Assembly (NCBI RefSeq): GCF_001544135.1
Contig: NZ_BCPV01000002.1
Span: forward strand, 81,514-145,513
Origin: Geobacillus zalihae NBRC 101842
Lineage (GTDB): Bacteria; Bacillota; Bacilli; Bacillales; Anoxybacillaceae
Direction: 5' to 3'
DNA length: 64,000 nt
Part shown: positions 24,260 through 31,769 of the stretch, one piece after another
Layout of the letters: the number at the start of each line of letters is the position of its first letter
Numbering within the stretch: the stretch's first letter is position 1
Program-made: the position numbers and the translations under genes
Notes under the pieces: generated by a model
Seen by the model: the letters and a program-made list of their open reading frames with translations, nothing else
Databases searched by the model: none
What the model was told of the DNA's origin: nothing

Positions 24260-24382
24260 ATGGACAAATTCACTGCGATCGATAAAATGATGGAAACAGT
24301 TGTCAATGGATTGGGCGCGATCGTCATTTTCGCCGGCATTCCTTATTTTCTTTTTATTCTTTATCAATTTCTATCCTGGTGA
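24260..24382 (+). CDS. Small single-span membrane protein (40 aa)
   Basis: A 40-residue protein: an amphipathic head (MDKFTAIDKMMETVVNGLG) followed by one hydrophobic helix (AIVIFAGIPYFLFILYQFL). CGGAGGCGG precedes ATG 24260. The last 19 bp overlap the convergent yodN gene. A CATACAT sequence at 24218 resembles a mother-cell sigma-E -10 but no -35 is convincing. Not recognised. Confidence 0.65.
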   Translation: MDKFTAIDKMMETVVNGLGAIVIFAGIPYFLFILYQFLSW

Positions 24383-25008
24383 TCGGCGATTGTCCGCAAA
24401 CGTTTTACAACTGTTTCCATCATCCGTTGGTACTGTTCATCGCCGAACCATTCATATAACGCTTTATAATCGTTGTACATGTCAAGGAGCTCGTCGACCG
24501 ACGGCCCTTTCTCTCCGTTGTCGGCCGGCGGCAATAGAAGCGACGCTTTCACCGGCGCGGCGATGACAATATCTTGCACGAGCGTAATAGACGTCTCCTC
24601 TCCGTCGGCAAGCGGAATGATGTCTTCCAGATGGACTTCAATCTCCCAACCATCCATCAGCCGTTTCAATTCGTAAATCGTCTCTTCCCATCCTTCCCCG
24701 TAGTAGCGGTAAATTTCTGTCCGCACCCCAACAATTTTGAACAAATGGCCGCCATAATCGCGGACGCGGACAATTTCGCCAAGAAAAAACGGCAACTCAA
24801 TTTCAATCTCTTCCGCGATCCATAAATCACCCGCAAACTCAGACAATAAAATGAGCGCTTGCTCGGCAAACAAGCTATGGCCATGGTTGATTTCGTATAA
24901 AAACACACCGTCAATCTGCTGAATATCGGTGATCGTTCCGACCGTTCCGTACAATGTATTGACGACGATGTCGCCGACGGAAAATTTCGGGCGTTTCGGC
25001 GCGCTCAT
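24364..25008 (-). CDS. yodN: YodN-like protein
   Basis: A 214-residue protein with two KOW/SH3-like beta segments, FSVGDIVVNTLYGTVGTITDI near residue 9 and LGEIVRVRDYGGHLFKIVGVR near residue 76, and a helical C-terminus (VDELLDMYNDYKALYEWFG). Length and position next to yozD match B. subtilis YodN, of unknown function. ATG 25006-25008. I name it from synteny and general pattern. Confidence 0.7.
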   Translation of the reverse strand: MSAPKRPKFSVGDIVVNTLYGTVGTITDIQQIDGVFLYEINHGHSLFAEQALILLSEFAGDLWIAEEIEIELPFFLGEIVRVRDYGGHLFKIVGVRTEIYRYYGEGWEETIYELKRLMDGWEIEVHLEDIIPLADGEETSITLVQDIVIAAPVKASLLLPPADNGEKGPSVDELLDMYNDYKALYEWFGDEQYQRMMETVVKRLRTIADHQDRN

Positions 25009-25103
25009 TGGCCTCTCCCCCCTTTTGGAACAAATGGTTAGTATAGTATATGCATGCCAAGAAGGGTGGACACCTGCAACCGCGCGGAAAAAAGCTATTT
25101 GAA

Positions 25104-25133
25104 AGCGCTCCCAATTTATGAAATGGGAACGCT
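25104..25133 (-). terminator. Terminator of yozE
   Basis: On the minus strand AGCGTTCCCA pairs with TGGGAGCGCT (one G-T pair) around an 10-nt loop. A TTTC and a later T-run follow. Confidence 0.6.
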
Positions 25134-25140
25134 CCCTTAG

Positions 25141-25359
25141 TTATGCTTCATGCAAAAATTGCTCCCATAGCTCATCAAACACAACCATACTTTCCAAATA
25201 GTCACCGTTAAGCTCCAAATAGCCGCTCAGTTCTTCATAGTCCGTCGACCCTTTTGGAAAGCTGTGGTCTTCATACGCTCCGTTCGCAAACCGGACGACC
25301 GGATCTTCCTGGTGTCCATGGCGGAAGCGCAGCAAGTAACGGTAGAATGACTTTGCCAT
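25141..25359 (-). CDS. yozE: YozE family protein (UPF0346)
   Basis: A 72-residue protein, MAKSFYRYLLRFRHGHQEDP ... DYLESMVVFDELWEQFLHEA, the UPF0346/YozE SAM-like fold at its usual size. ATG 25357-25359 is used rather than a start three codons upstream. It has a near-consensus promoter at 25392-25420. Function unknown. Confidence 0.9.
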   Translation of the reverse strand: MAKSFYRYLLRFRHGHQEDPVVRFANGAYEDHSFPKGSTDYEELSGYLELNGDYLESMVVFDELWEQFLHEA

Positions 25360-25391
25360 GTCCCCCATCCTCTTCCTTTCCTTTTGTTGCT

Positions 25392-25420
25392 ATTATAATG
25401 AGCTTTTGGCTGTTTGTGAA
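25392..25420 (-). promoter_or_regulatory. Sigma-A promoter of yozE
   Basis: Minus strand: TTCACA (-35), 17 bp, TATAAT (-10), 32 bp before the yozE start. Confidence 0.75.
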
Positions 25421-25676
25421 GCCTTTTTTTCGCCGCTTGTATTCCCATCGTACGCGTCGGGTTGGCTTTTCATGCCAAAAAAGCGCGTCAAACGGCGCAA
25501 TAGGGGTTCAATCCGCTTTTCTCGTCAGAGCATAGGCAGGCCAAGTCCACCGTCTTATCATGCGCTCCGCTTCTCGCCAAGGCTTGCGATGCGCCATCGT
25601 GGCGTCCCATCTGAAACCGCATGGCGCCTCCCATGCCTCCCGCTTCGCTAGGTCTTGTCCTCGGTGAGCGCACATA
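25421..25676. other. Intergenic stretch with nothing recognised
   Basis: Between the yozE promoter and the bioB terminator. Short overlapping frames exist on both strands but none has a ribosome site or coding character. No repeats or strong hairpins were seen. Confidence 0.5.
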
Positions 25677-25701
25677 CAAAAAGCCGCCATCTTCCGGCGG
25701 C
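25677..25701 (-). terminator. Terminator of bioB
   Basis: Minus strand: GCCGCC, 7-nt loop, GGCGGC, then TTTTT. Confidence 0.8.
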
Positions 25702-25706
25702 ATCGT

Positions 25707-26708
25707 TCATGATACGACTCCGGCTTGCGGAGCCGGGGCAAATTCGATTTCAAACCCAAGATCCCCAAGCATTTGATAATCGGCTGACTTTTCTTGCCCG
25801 GCGGTCGTCAAATAGTCGCCGACAAAAATCGAGTTGGCGGCATACAGGCCAAGCGGCTGAAGTGAGCGCAAATTCACTTCTCGCCCGCCGGCGATGCGGA
25901 TTTCTTTGGTTGGATTCATATAGCGAAAAAGGGCCAGCACCTTCAAACAGTAACGCGGGTTTAATTCGTTCGTGCCAGCCAGCGGCGTGCCGTCGATCGC
26001 ATGCAAAAAGTTGACTGGAATGGAATCGGCGTCAAGCGCCCGCAAACTGCGCGCCATATCGACGACATCCTGCTTCGTTTCTTTCATGCCGATGATGACG
26101 CCGGAACAAGGCGAAAGACCAGCTTCTTTCACCGTTTCCACCGTCCGCACCCGGTCGTCGTATGTATGGGACGTCGTAATGTTCGGATGGTGCTGTTTTG
26201 ACGTGTTAATGTTATGATTGTAGCGATCGACTCCCGCCTCTTTCAGCCGCGCCGCCTGCTCCGGCTTTAAGATCCCAAGGCAGGCGCACACTTTCAGCCC
26301 GAACCGCTCTTTAATTTCCTTGACCGCAGACACAACGGTGTCGATCTCTTTATCGCTCGGCCCGCGGCCGCTGGCGACGATGCAGTACGTCCCAATGCGC
26401 AAACGGTGTGCTTCTTCCGCGCCGCGCAACAACGTCTCTTTGTCGACCATTTTATATGTTTTCACCGGCGCCGTCGATACGGCGGACTGCGAACAGTAGC
26501 CGCAGTTTTCCGGACAGAGGCCGGATTTGGCGTTGATGATCATGTTCAGCTTCACTTTGTTTCCATAATAGGCGGAGCGAATCCGGTACGCCCCTTGCAG
26601 CAAAAGGAGCAACTCCTCATCCGGACAATCCAATATCGCCAATGCTTCCTCATCGGTCAGCTCGTGGCCTCCCAACACTTGCTCGGCCAACACCAGCCAG
26701 TTTGCCAT
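25707..26708 (-). CDS. bioB: Biotin synthase
   Basis: A 333-residue radical-SAM enzyme that inserts sulfur into dethiobiotin. The CxxxCxxC cluster motif CPENCGYCSQS is near residue 64. Other conserved blocks: YCIVASGRGPS, DRYNHNINTSKQHHPNI, and the [2Fe-2S]-site Arg region (RIAGGREVNLR). ATG 26706-26708. It stands alone here: no bioA, D, F, W or Y gene is adjacent. That suggests the other biotin genes are elsewhere or precursors are acquired. Neighbouring biotin-dependent carboxylase genes at the window start are its likely clients. Confidence 0.96.
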   Translation of the reverse strand: MANWLVLAEQVLGGHELTDEEALAILDCPDEELLLLLQGAYRIRSAYYGNKVKLNMIINAKSGLCPENCGYCSQSAVSTAPVKTYKMVDKETLLRGAEEAHRLRIGTYCIVASGRGPSDKEIDTVVSAVKEIKERFGLKVCACLGILKPEQAARLKEAGVDRYNHNINTSKQHHPNITTSHTYDDRVRTVETVKEAGLSPCSGVIIGMKETKQDVVDMARSLRALDADSIPVNFLHAIDGTPLAGTNELNPRYCLKVLALFRYMNPTKEIRIAGGREVNLRSLQPLGLYAANSIFVGDYLTTAGQEKSADYQMLGDLGFEIEFAPAPQAGVVS

Positions 26709-26740
26709 CTCTCCTCTCCCCTTTCCATATCATTACATTT

Positions 26741-26770
26741 ATCGTAACGGACCAGCCGCATATTTGTCAA
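26741..26770 (-). promoter_or_regulatory. Sigma-A promoter of bioB
   Basis: Minus strand: TTGACA (-35), 18 bp, TACGAT (-10). A TTAC-N7-GTAA inverted repeat overlaps the -10, but it does not match the Bacillus BirA operator I know. Confidence 0.65.
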
Positions 26771-26819
26771 CTATATTTTCATTTCAGTTTACTTTTTAAT
26801 CCGTCCCCAGGCAGACAGC

Positions 26820-26850
26820 AAAAAAACAGGCCCCCGTTTGAAGGGGCCTG
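26820..26850 (-). terminator. Terminator of the FAD-dependent dehydrogenase pseudogene
   Basis: Minus strand: CAGGCCCC pairs with GGGGCCTG, followed by seven T; a strong canonical terminator. Confidence 0.88.
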
Positions 26851-26865
26851 CCCTCGGTTCCTCAC

Positions 26866-28322
26866 CTAATGCGTCAATTTCTCGACGATATCGCGGGCGA
26901 TCCAGACGCCGCAGGCGCTCGCCTGCGCAAGGCCGCGCGTAATGCCGGCGCCGTCGCCGCCGACATACAACCCGGCGATTTCGGTTTCAAAGCGGTCGTT
27001 CAGTTTCGGACGTGCCGAATAAAACTTCGCTTCCACCCCATAAAAGAGCGTATGCTCAGAGGCAAGCCCCGGAGTAACATGGTTGAGCGCTTCCGTCATT
27101 TCGATCAAGCTTTTCATCGTGTTGTACGGCAAAACGAGGCCTAAATCGCCCGGCACCGCTTCTTTTAGCGTCGGTTCGATGAACCCTTCTTTGATTCGCT
27201 TTTCCGTCGATCGCCGTCCTTTTAAAATGTCGCCGTATTTTTGCACGATGATGCCGCCGTTCGACAAGGCGTTCGCCAGCCGGGAAATTTCATGGGCGTA
27301 TTCGTTCGGCTTGTCAAACGGATCGGAAAACTTATGTGAAACAAGAAGGGCAAAGTTCGTGTTGTTGCTGCCGAGCTTTGGATCTTTGTACGCATGGCCG
27401 TTGGCGAGCATGATGCCGGAATGGTTTTCGACGACGACATGTCCGGACGGGTTGCTGCAAAACGTGCGCACTTGCGTCCCAACCGACGTGTTGAAAATGA
27501 ATTTCCCTTCATACAGATGTTCGTTAATTTCTTGCATGACGATGTTCGATGTTTCCACGCGCACTCCGATGTTAACCTGATTGTTGATCATCCGCAAACG
27601 GCGCTTGCGCAAGATTTTGCTCAGCCAAACCGAGCCATCGCGCCCCGGAGCGATGACGACTTTTTCCGCTGTCAACGTTTCGCCGTTTTTCAGCACAACG
27701 CCTTTCACTCGATGGCCGCTCTCCGTCCGCTCGGTCACGATATCATCCACTTCCGTTGTAAAGCGCATCGCAATCCGCTCGCGCAAATATTCAAAAATGC
27801 TTTGACTCTTCACCACAACATGTACTTGACAAGCAATACGGTTTCCTGCACAAAGATGTGCAAAAATCACTGATTTGTTGATTTTCCCTCACAAGCGTAA
27901 ATAGGGTATGTTCAGAAAAAATCAAGTACAACTTTTGGTGAAGAGCCAATGATTTTCAAAATTTCCAAATTTTGCTCTGTACCCAAATGGCGGACGTACG
28001 CGCGCAATAGCTTCAGCCCGGCCGCATAGGCGCGCCGCTCGATCTCTTTCACTTTATCCGTCATCGGGTCGGTGATCGATGTCGTCGCTCCGTGCTTCAA
28101 GTTGATCTCATCGACATAGCGGATGAGCTCAAGTACGGTCGAAGCCGGCAAATAGTCGGTCATCCAGCCGCCGAATTCGCTCGTGATATTGAATTTGCCG
28201 TCCGAATACGCCCCCGCTCCGCCGAATCCATTCGTGATCGAACAGGCCGGCACGCAGCCGGCATAGTCTTTTTTGCCGGCCGGCCCGGCGCCGACCACGA
28301 TCACATCGTAATGATTGTTCAT
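26866..28322 (-). pseudogene. FAD-dependent dehydrogenase (NAD(FAD)-utilising type), disrupted
   Basis: Two parts of one gene. The N-terminal part (27948-28322) begins with the dinucleotide-binding DVIVVGAGPAG. The C-terminal part (26866-27803) ends with GLYVGGDGAGITRGLAQAS, the closing FAD motif. A 144-bp MITE at 27804-27947 lies between them and introduces a stop (protein end ...VVLDFF). Removing the MITE plus one 8-bp target duplicate joins the halves in frame, through ILKSIFEYLRERIAMRF. A second lesion: after GAGPAG the protein jumps to KKDYAGCVPACSIT. That loses roughly the 35-40 residues that complete the Rossmann fold in the family, without a frameshift. The gene is therefore almost certainly inactive. 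Confidence 0.87.
27804..27947. mobile_element. 144-bp MITE with ISL3-family-type ends
   Basis: The ends are 26-bp imperfect inverted repeats (27804-27829 and 27922-27947, 22/26 identical) beginning G(A/G)CTCTTCACCA, the GGCTCTTC start typical of the ISL3 family. Flanks are AATGCTTT (27796-27803) and AATGATTT (27948-27955), an 8-bp target duplication with one mismatch, the size ISL3 elements make. There is no transposase gene, so it must move in trans. Confidence 0.85.
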
Positions 28323-28500
28323 GATCCATCCCCCATTTCCCATGTTCCATTCGAAAGTATACGGAACATTTGGCAGTTCGTCAAGAAAAATACGAACTTT
28401 CTTGCCGAATATAACGAAAAACGTTCGATATAATAGAGAGTTGTATAAAGCCAAAAAAATTGGTATGGTGGTAGAGAATGAATAGCGGGGAGGGAAAGGG

Positions 28501-29094
28501 ATGCGTTTTTTCGTGAAACATTTTCTAAACGGCATGCTGACGATCGTGCCAATTTTACTCGCCGTCTATGTGTGCTACAAAGTGTTCACCGTTTTGGATG
28601 GGCTGCTTGGCCAATACGTCCGTCCGTATTTGGATGGCCGCTACATTCCCGGCCTAGGCCTATTGGCGACTGTCGCGCTGATTACCGTCTGCGGTTGGCT
28701 GTCGACGCAATACGTAAGCGGCCGCCTCATTCGACTGATCGACCGGTTGCTTGAAAGCATTCCCTTGATGAAAACGGTTTATTCCGTCACCAAAGATACA
28801 ATCGCTTCCTTCGTCGGGGAAAAACGATCGTTTTCGCAAGTTGTGCTCGTTACAATGCCAGAAAGCGGCTGGAAATGCCTCGGCTTCATGTCGATGGAAG
28901 ATGTCGGCGCTTGGCACGATCCTCTCGCCGACTACGTCGCCGTCTATATCCCGCAGGCGTTTCAAGTCGCCGGGTTCACCCTGCTCGTCCCGAAAGAGCA
29001 AGTGGAAGTCGTCGACATCTCGCCGGAAGAGGCGATGAAATTCATCCTCTCCGGCGGTGTGGCCGTCCGAAAGCAAAAGCGGCTGCCCCAATGA
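28501..29094 (+). CDS. DUF502 family membrane protein
   Basis: A 197-residue protein with two N-terminal membrane helices (FLNGMLTIVPILLAVYVCYKV; LLATVALITVCGWLSTQYV). The DUF502 signature ESIPLMKTVYSVTKDTIASF follows, then a soluble beta domain (VVLVTMPESGWKCLGFMS...AVYIPQAFQVAGFTLLVPKEQV). ATG 28501 follows GGGGAGGGAAAGG. Family members are widespread in bacteria and plants (LCV-like) with no fixed function. A GGCTGCCC/GGGCAGCC hairpin overlaps the stop codon. Confidence 0.9.
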   Translation: MRFFVKHFLNGMLTIVPILLAVYVCYKVFTVLDGLLGQYVRPYLDGRYIPGLGLLATVALITVCGWLSTQYVSGRLIRLIDRLLESIPLMKTVYSVTKDTIASFVGEKRSFSQVVLVTMPESGWKCLGFMSMEDVGAWHDPLADYVAVYIPQAFQVAGFTLLVPKEQVEVVDISPEEAMKFILSGGVAVRKQKRLPQ

Positions 29095-29104
29095 CAGGGC
29101 AGCC
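29081..29104. terminator. Hairpin at the 3' end of the DUF502 gene
   Basis: GGCTGCCC pairs with GGGCAGCC around 8 nt and overlaps the stop codon. The following T-content is poor, so it may be a weak terminator shared with the convergent corA. Confidence 0.45.
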
Positions 29105-29136
29105 GTTCGCATGGCCATCCAAAACGCGCGTGGCCG

Positions 29137-30075
29137 TCAAAAGTATCGCTTTTTCCAAAAGATGTACGCCGTCACCGCTGACAGTGAACCGGCGAGCGCC
29201 ATCGCGATCAAAAAGGCGTACGGAGAGTGTTGGTACGGAATCGGTACGTTCATGCCGTAGAAACTCGCCACCATCGTCGGCAGCGAAATGACGATCGTAA
29301 TAGCCGTCAAAAACTTCATCACAATGTTTAAGTTGTTTGAGATGACCGAAGCGAACGCGTCCATCATGCCGCTTAAAATGCTGCTGTATACTTCGGCCAT
29401 TTCAATCGCCTGCTTGTTTTCAATAATGACGTCCTGCAGCAAATCCTGGTCATCTTCGTACATGCGCAAATAATTGAGGCGCATGAGCCGCTCCATGACG
29501 ATGTTGTTCGCCTTCAGCGACGTCATGAAATACACTAAGCTTTTTTCCATGCTGAGAAGCGAAAACAGCTCCTTGTTTTTCATCGATTGGTGCAATTCTT
29601 TTTCGATTTCGCTCGTCCGCCGATTGATTTGCTTCAAGTAGCGCAAATAATACGTTGAAATCATGTACAGCATTTGCAACGCAAACCGCGTCTTCATAAA
29701 CGTGTAAAAGTTTTTGATTTTGTTTTTGGAGAATTCTTCGAAAATCGGATTCTCCTGCAAGCAAACCGTAATAAAACACGTGTTCGTAATGATCATGCCG
29801 ATCGGAATCGTCTCGTAAATCGGGCCGTCCACTTCATCATGGGCGACAATCGGAATGTCGACGATAATGAGCACATGGTTGTCTTCCTTTTCGACGCGCG
29901 ACCGCTCCTCGTCATCCAACGCGTCTTTGATCGAATCGATCGGAATGTCCAAATGGTGGGCGATGTAGCGAATTTCGTCTTCCGTCGGGGCAACGAGATT
30001 GATCCAGCAGCCATTTTCAATATGATCGATTTCGCGCATTTTGCCGCTGGCATCGGACAAATACATTTTCATCAT
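29137..30075 (-). CDS. CorA-like magnesium transporter (second copy)
   Basis: A 312-residue CorA-superfamily protein. The N-terminal domain runs to about residue 130, and long helices follow (FYTFMKTRFALQMLYMISTY; NRRTSEIEKELHQSMKNKEL). The C-terminal pair of membrane helices holds the pore motif YGMNVPIP. It starts at one of two consecutive ATGs (30075 or 30072) behind AAAAGGAGGAAGGA. It is divergent from the corA at 15959 and closer to the YfjQ/Lactococcus-type CorA subgroup. A possible 44-codon leader ORF precedes it. Likely Mg2+ uptake. Confidence 0.9.
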   Translation of the reverse strand: MMKMYLSDASGKMREIDHIENGCWINLVAPTEDEIRYIAHHLDIPIDSIKDALDDEERSRVEKEDNHVLIIVDIPIVAHDEVDGPIYETIPIGMIITNTCFITVCLQENPIFEEFSKNKIKNFYTFMKTRFALQMLYMISTYYLRYLKQINRRTSEIEKELHQSMKNKELFSLLSMEKSLVYFMTSLKANNIVMERLMRLNYLRMYEDDQDLLQDVIIENKQAIEMAEVYSSILSGMMDAFASVISNNLNIVMKFLTAITIVISLPTMVASFYGMNVPIPYQHSPYAFLIAMALAGSLSAVTAYIFWKKRYF

Positions 30076-30094
30076 CTGGCATCCTTCCTCCTTT

Positions 30095-30229
30095 TCACGC
30101 GAGGAAGGCGGCGCCTCTTCCTTTCCGTCCGGAGCCCGTTTTCGTATGATGAGCAGCCGGCAAGAAAAGGAACAGGCCGCGTTCCCCGCTATATTCCGGT
30201 TCCGGTTCGTTCGGGCTTGAACTACTCAT
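30095..30229 (-). CDS. Possible leader peptide upstream of the second corA (44 codons)
   Basis: The frame ATG 30227-30229 to TGA 30095 ends 19 bp before corA, just ahead of its ribosome site. The peptide starts MSSSSPNEPEPEYSGERG, an acidic/proline-rich start like the Mg2+-sensing MgtL leader of enterobacteria. AAAGGAG lies 14 nt before the ATG, farther than ideal. It may simply be a chance frame; confidence is low. Confidence 0.28.
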   Translation of the reverse strand: MSSSSPNEPEPEYSGERGLFLFLPAAHHTKTGSGRKGRGAAFLA

Positions 30230-30312
30230 ATACGAAAACGCCACTCCTTTCGAAAAAGATATCCCTCAAGTAATGATAGCGCGGACCGGCCCGTTTGTAT
30301 AGTAGGTGCCAT

Positions 30313-30336
30313 AAAAAAAGCAGCCTACTGGCTACT
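30313..30336 (-). terminator. Terminator of the 48-aa gene
   Basis: Minus strand: AGTAGCC pairs with GGCTGCT (one G-T), followed by seven T. It separates the small gene at 30389 from corA. Confidence 0.7.
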
Positions 30337-30388
30337 TTATTCACAAAACAGCGCGATGTTCAACCATCGCCCGTTCGATTCGGCTTTT

Positions 30389-30535
30389 TTATTCGCTCGA
30401 TGGCGTCGTGTTGAAAAAATCAGGCGCTTGTTTGCCCGTTTGCCGGCTGTCCGAGCGGCGCGGATGCTTTTCATTGCTTTTCCCCATCAGTCCGTCGGAT
30501 TCGTAGCTGAGCGGAAACGTCCGCTTTTTGCCCAC
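30389..30535 (-). CDS. Small hydrophilic protein of unknown function (48 aa)
   Basis: A 48-residue basic protein (MGKKRTFPLSYESDGLMGKS ... FFNTTPSSE). The start is GTG 30533-30535 behind AGGGGGTGAGGGC. A clear terminator follows 53 bp downstream, and codon use is like that of neighbouring genes. The composition (Lys, Arg, Ser, Gln) suggests a minor spore protein. Not recognised. Confidence 0.6.
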   Translation of the reverse strand: MGKKRTFPLSYESDGLMGKSNEKHPRRSDSRQTGKQAPDFFNTTPSSE

Positions 30536-30666
30536 CGCCCTCACCCCCTTCGCTTTTACTGTTTGCCGCCAGCCAGCGTTTTACTCCAACCGATGAAAAC
30601 AAGGACACCGCCACTTTATGGAAAGCGTTTTATCCTAAAATTGTCAGCTAATGTTCACACAATCGT

Positions 30667-30695
30667 TTTACCGGCGCCGTCCATTCACTTATAAT
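30667..30695 (+). promoter_or_regulatory. Sigma-A promoter of yneR
   Basis: TTTACC (-35), 17 bp, TATAAT (-10), 23 bp before the start codon. Confidence 0.72.
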
Positions 30696-30717
30696 AAACA
30701 AGTGAGGAGGGGAAGCC

Positions 30718-31008
30718 ATGAACATCATGATTACAAAAAAAGCGTTTGATTGGTACAAGCGGGAGCTCGGGCTGAAGCCGGGCGATGCGATCCGCTTTTT
30801 TGCCCGCTACGGCGGGTGCAGCACCGTGCAAAAAGGGTTTTCGCTTGGCATGGCCAAAGACGAACTGGTCGACAAGCCGGCGGCGCAGACGACGGTTGAC
30901 GGCGTGACGTTTTTTGTCGAAGACAGCGACCAATGGTATTTTGACGGCCGCGATTTGACGGTTGATTTGGACGAAAAAAGCGGCGAACCGGTGTTTTTGC
31001 TCCATTAA
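30718..31008 (+). CDS. yneR: HesB/IscA-like protein YneR
   Basis: A 96-residue protein of the HesB/YadR/YfhF group (MNIMITKKAFDWYKRELGLK; FFARYGGCSTVQKGFSLGMA; WYFDGRDLTVDL). It keeps only one Cys (GGCS) of the three used by canonical IscA scaffolds, so it is probably not an Fe-S carrier of the usual type. It is adjacent and convergent to yneQ/yneP-type genes, as in B. subtilis. Ribosome site GAGGAGGGG. Confidence 0.85.
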   Translation: MNIMITKKAFDWYKRELGLKPGDAIRFFARYGGCSTVQKGFSLGMAKDELVDKPAAQTTVDGVTFFVEDSDQWYFDGRDLTVDLDEKSGEPVFLLH

Positions 31009-31014
31009 CCAGCG

Positions 31015-31044
31015 AAAAAAGCTAGCCGTGACGCTAGCTTTTTC
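31015..31044. terminator. Bidirectional terminator between yneR and the thioesterase
   Basis: AAAAAGCTAGC pairs with GCTAGCTTTTT across six nt. A- and T-runs serve both convergent genes. Confidence 0.85.
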
Positions 31045-31444
31045 GAATAATGGCGATCGTGCAGCGGGAGATGCAGACGAGCTCCCCTTGTTCGTCCGTA
31101 ATGCGCACATCCCACACCATCGTCGTCCGGCCGCGGTGCAACACCGTCCCTGTCGCCGTCACCGTCCCGCGGCGAACGGCGCGGACGTGATTGGCGTTGA
31201 TTTCCAATCCAACGACGTTTTCCGTGTTGGGGTCCACAAGCGCGTACGCGCCGATGCTGGCGACCGTCTCCGCTAAGGCGACTGAGGCGCCGCCATGCAG
31301 CAGCCCAGCCGGCTGGTGCGTGCGCCAGTCGACCGGCATCGTCGCGACGACGCGGCCTTCGCCAATCTCAACAATTTCGATGCCGAGCGTATCGATCAAC
31401 GTATGTTTCGACATTTCCTTCACAACGGCCAAATCGATCATCAT
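31034..31444 (-). CDS. Hotdog-fold thioesterase (PaaI/YuxO type)
   Basis: A 136-residue hotdog thioesterase. The active-site segment is QPAGLLHGGASVALAETVAS, with the conserved HGG and catalytic Glu, followed by GLEINANHVRAVRRGTV. By family it hydrolyses aromatic or isoprenoid-precursor acyl-CoAs; 1,4-dihydroxy-2-naphthoyl-CoA (menaquinone pathway) is a candidate substrate. Its ATG overlaps the stop of the upstream yneQ-type gene (31441-31444), so translation is coupled. Confidence 0.88.
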   Translation of the reverse strand: MMIDLAVVKEMSKHTLIDTLGIEIVEIGEGRVVATMPVDWRTHQPAGLLHGGASVALAETVASIGAYALVDPNTENVVGLEINANHVRAVRRGTVTATGTVLHRGRTTMVWDVRITDEQGELVCISRCTIAIIRKS

Positions 31445-31755
31445 TCCTTCTTCCCCCGTTTCGTGAATCGTTCCAGTTCAAACAGCCGTCCTTCCTGCTG
31501 CAAAATGCGCGTTTGCGTCTCACCGAGCAAATCGAAATGCGGAAACTCACTGCGCCGGTCGATCCACTCTTCCTTCAGCCCGTACTGCCGCCCCCAAGCG
31601 GCGAGTTTTTCGACATCGGCGCAGCCGACTTTCGTCACTGTCGTGCAATGCGGAAACCGTTCGTCGTACCAATAGTGGGTCAAAAAGGCGATTTCACCGC
31701 GCTTCACTTTCTCTTTCCATGCCGCGAGCTCATGTCGGCGGATGCCAAACGCCAT
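31441..31755 (-). CDS. yneQ: YneQ-like protein
   Basis: A 104-residue soluble protein, MAFGIRRHELAAWKEKVKRG, then FLTHYWYDERFP and FPHFDLLGETQTRIL, which I recognise as YneQ. ATG 31753-31755 behind GGGGAG. It is in an operon with two hotdog thioesterases: 14 bp after yneP, and overlapping the next gene by 4 bp. Function unknown. Confidence 0.85.
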   Translation of the reverse strand: MAFGIRRHELAAWKEKVKRGEIAFLTHYWYDERFPHCTTVTKVGCADVEKLAAWGRQYGLKEEWIDRRSEFPHFDLLGETQTRILQQEGRLFELERFTKRGKKE

Positions 31756-31769
31756 CGCACCGCTCCCCT

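Noticed and set aside
26709..26800. BirA operator upstream of bioB
   Set aside because: Only a short TTAC-N7-GTAA repeat is present, not the long GTTAAC-type inverted repeat of Bacillus bio operons.
30076..30712. M-box (Mg2+) riboswitch upstream of the second corA
   Set aside because: The conserved M-box core could not be found in the leader. The terminator at 30313-30336 is explained by the 48-aa gene.
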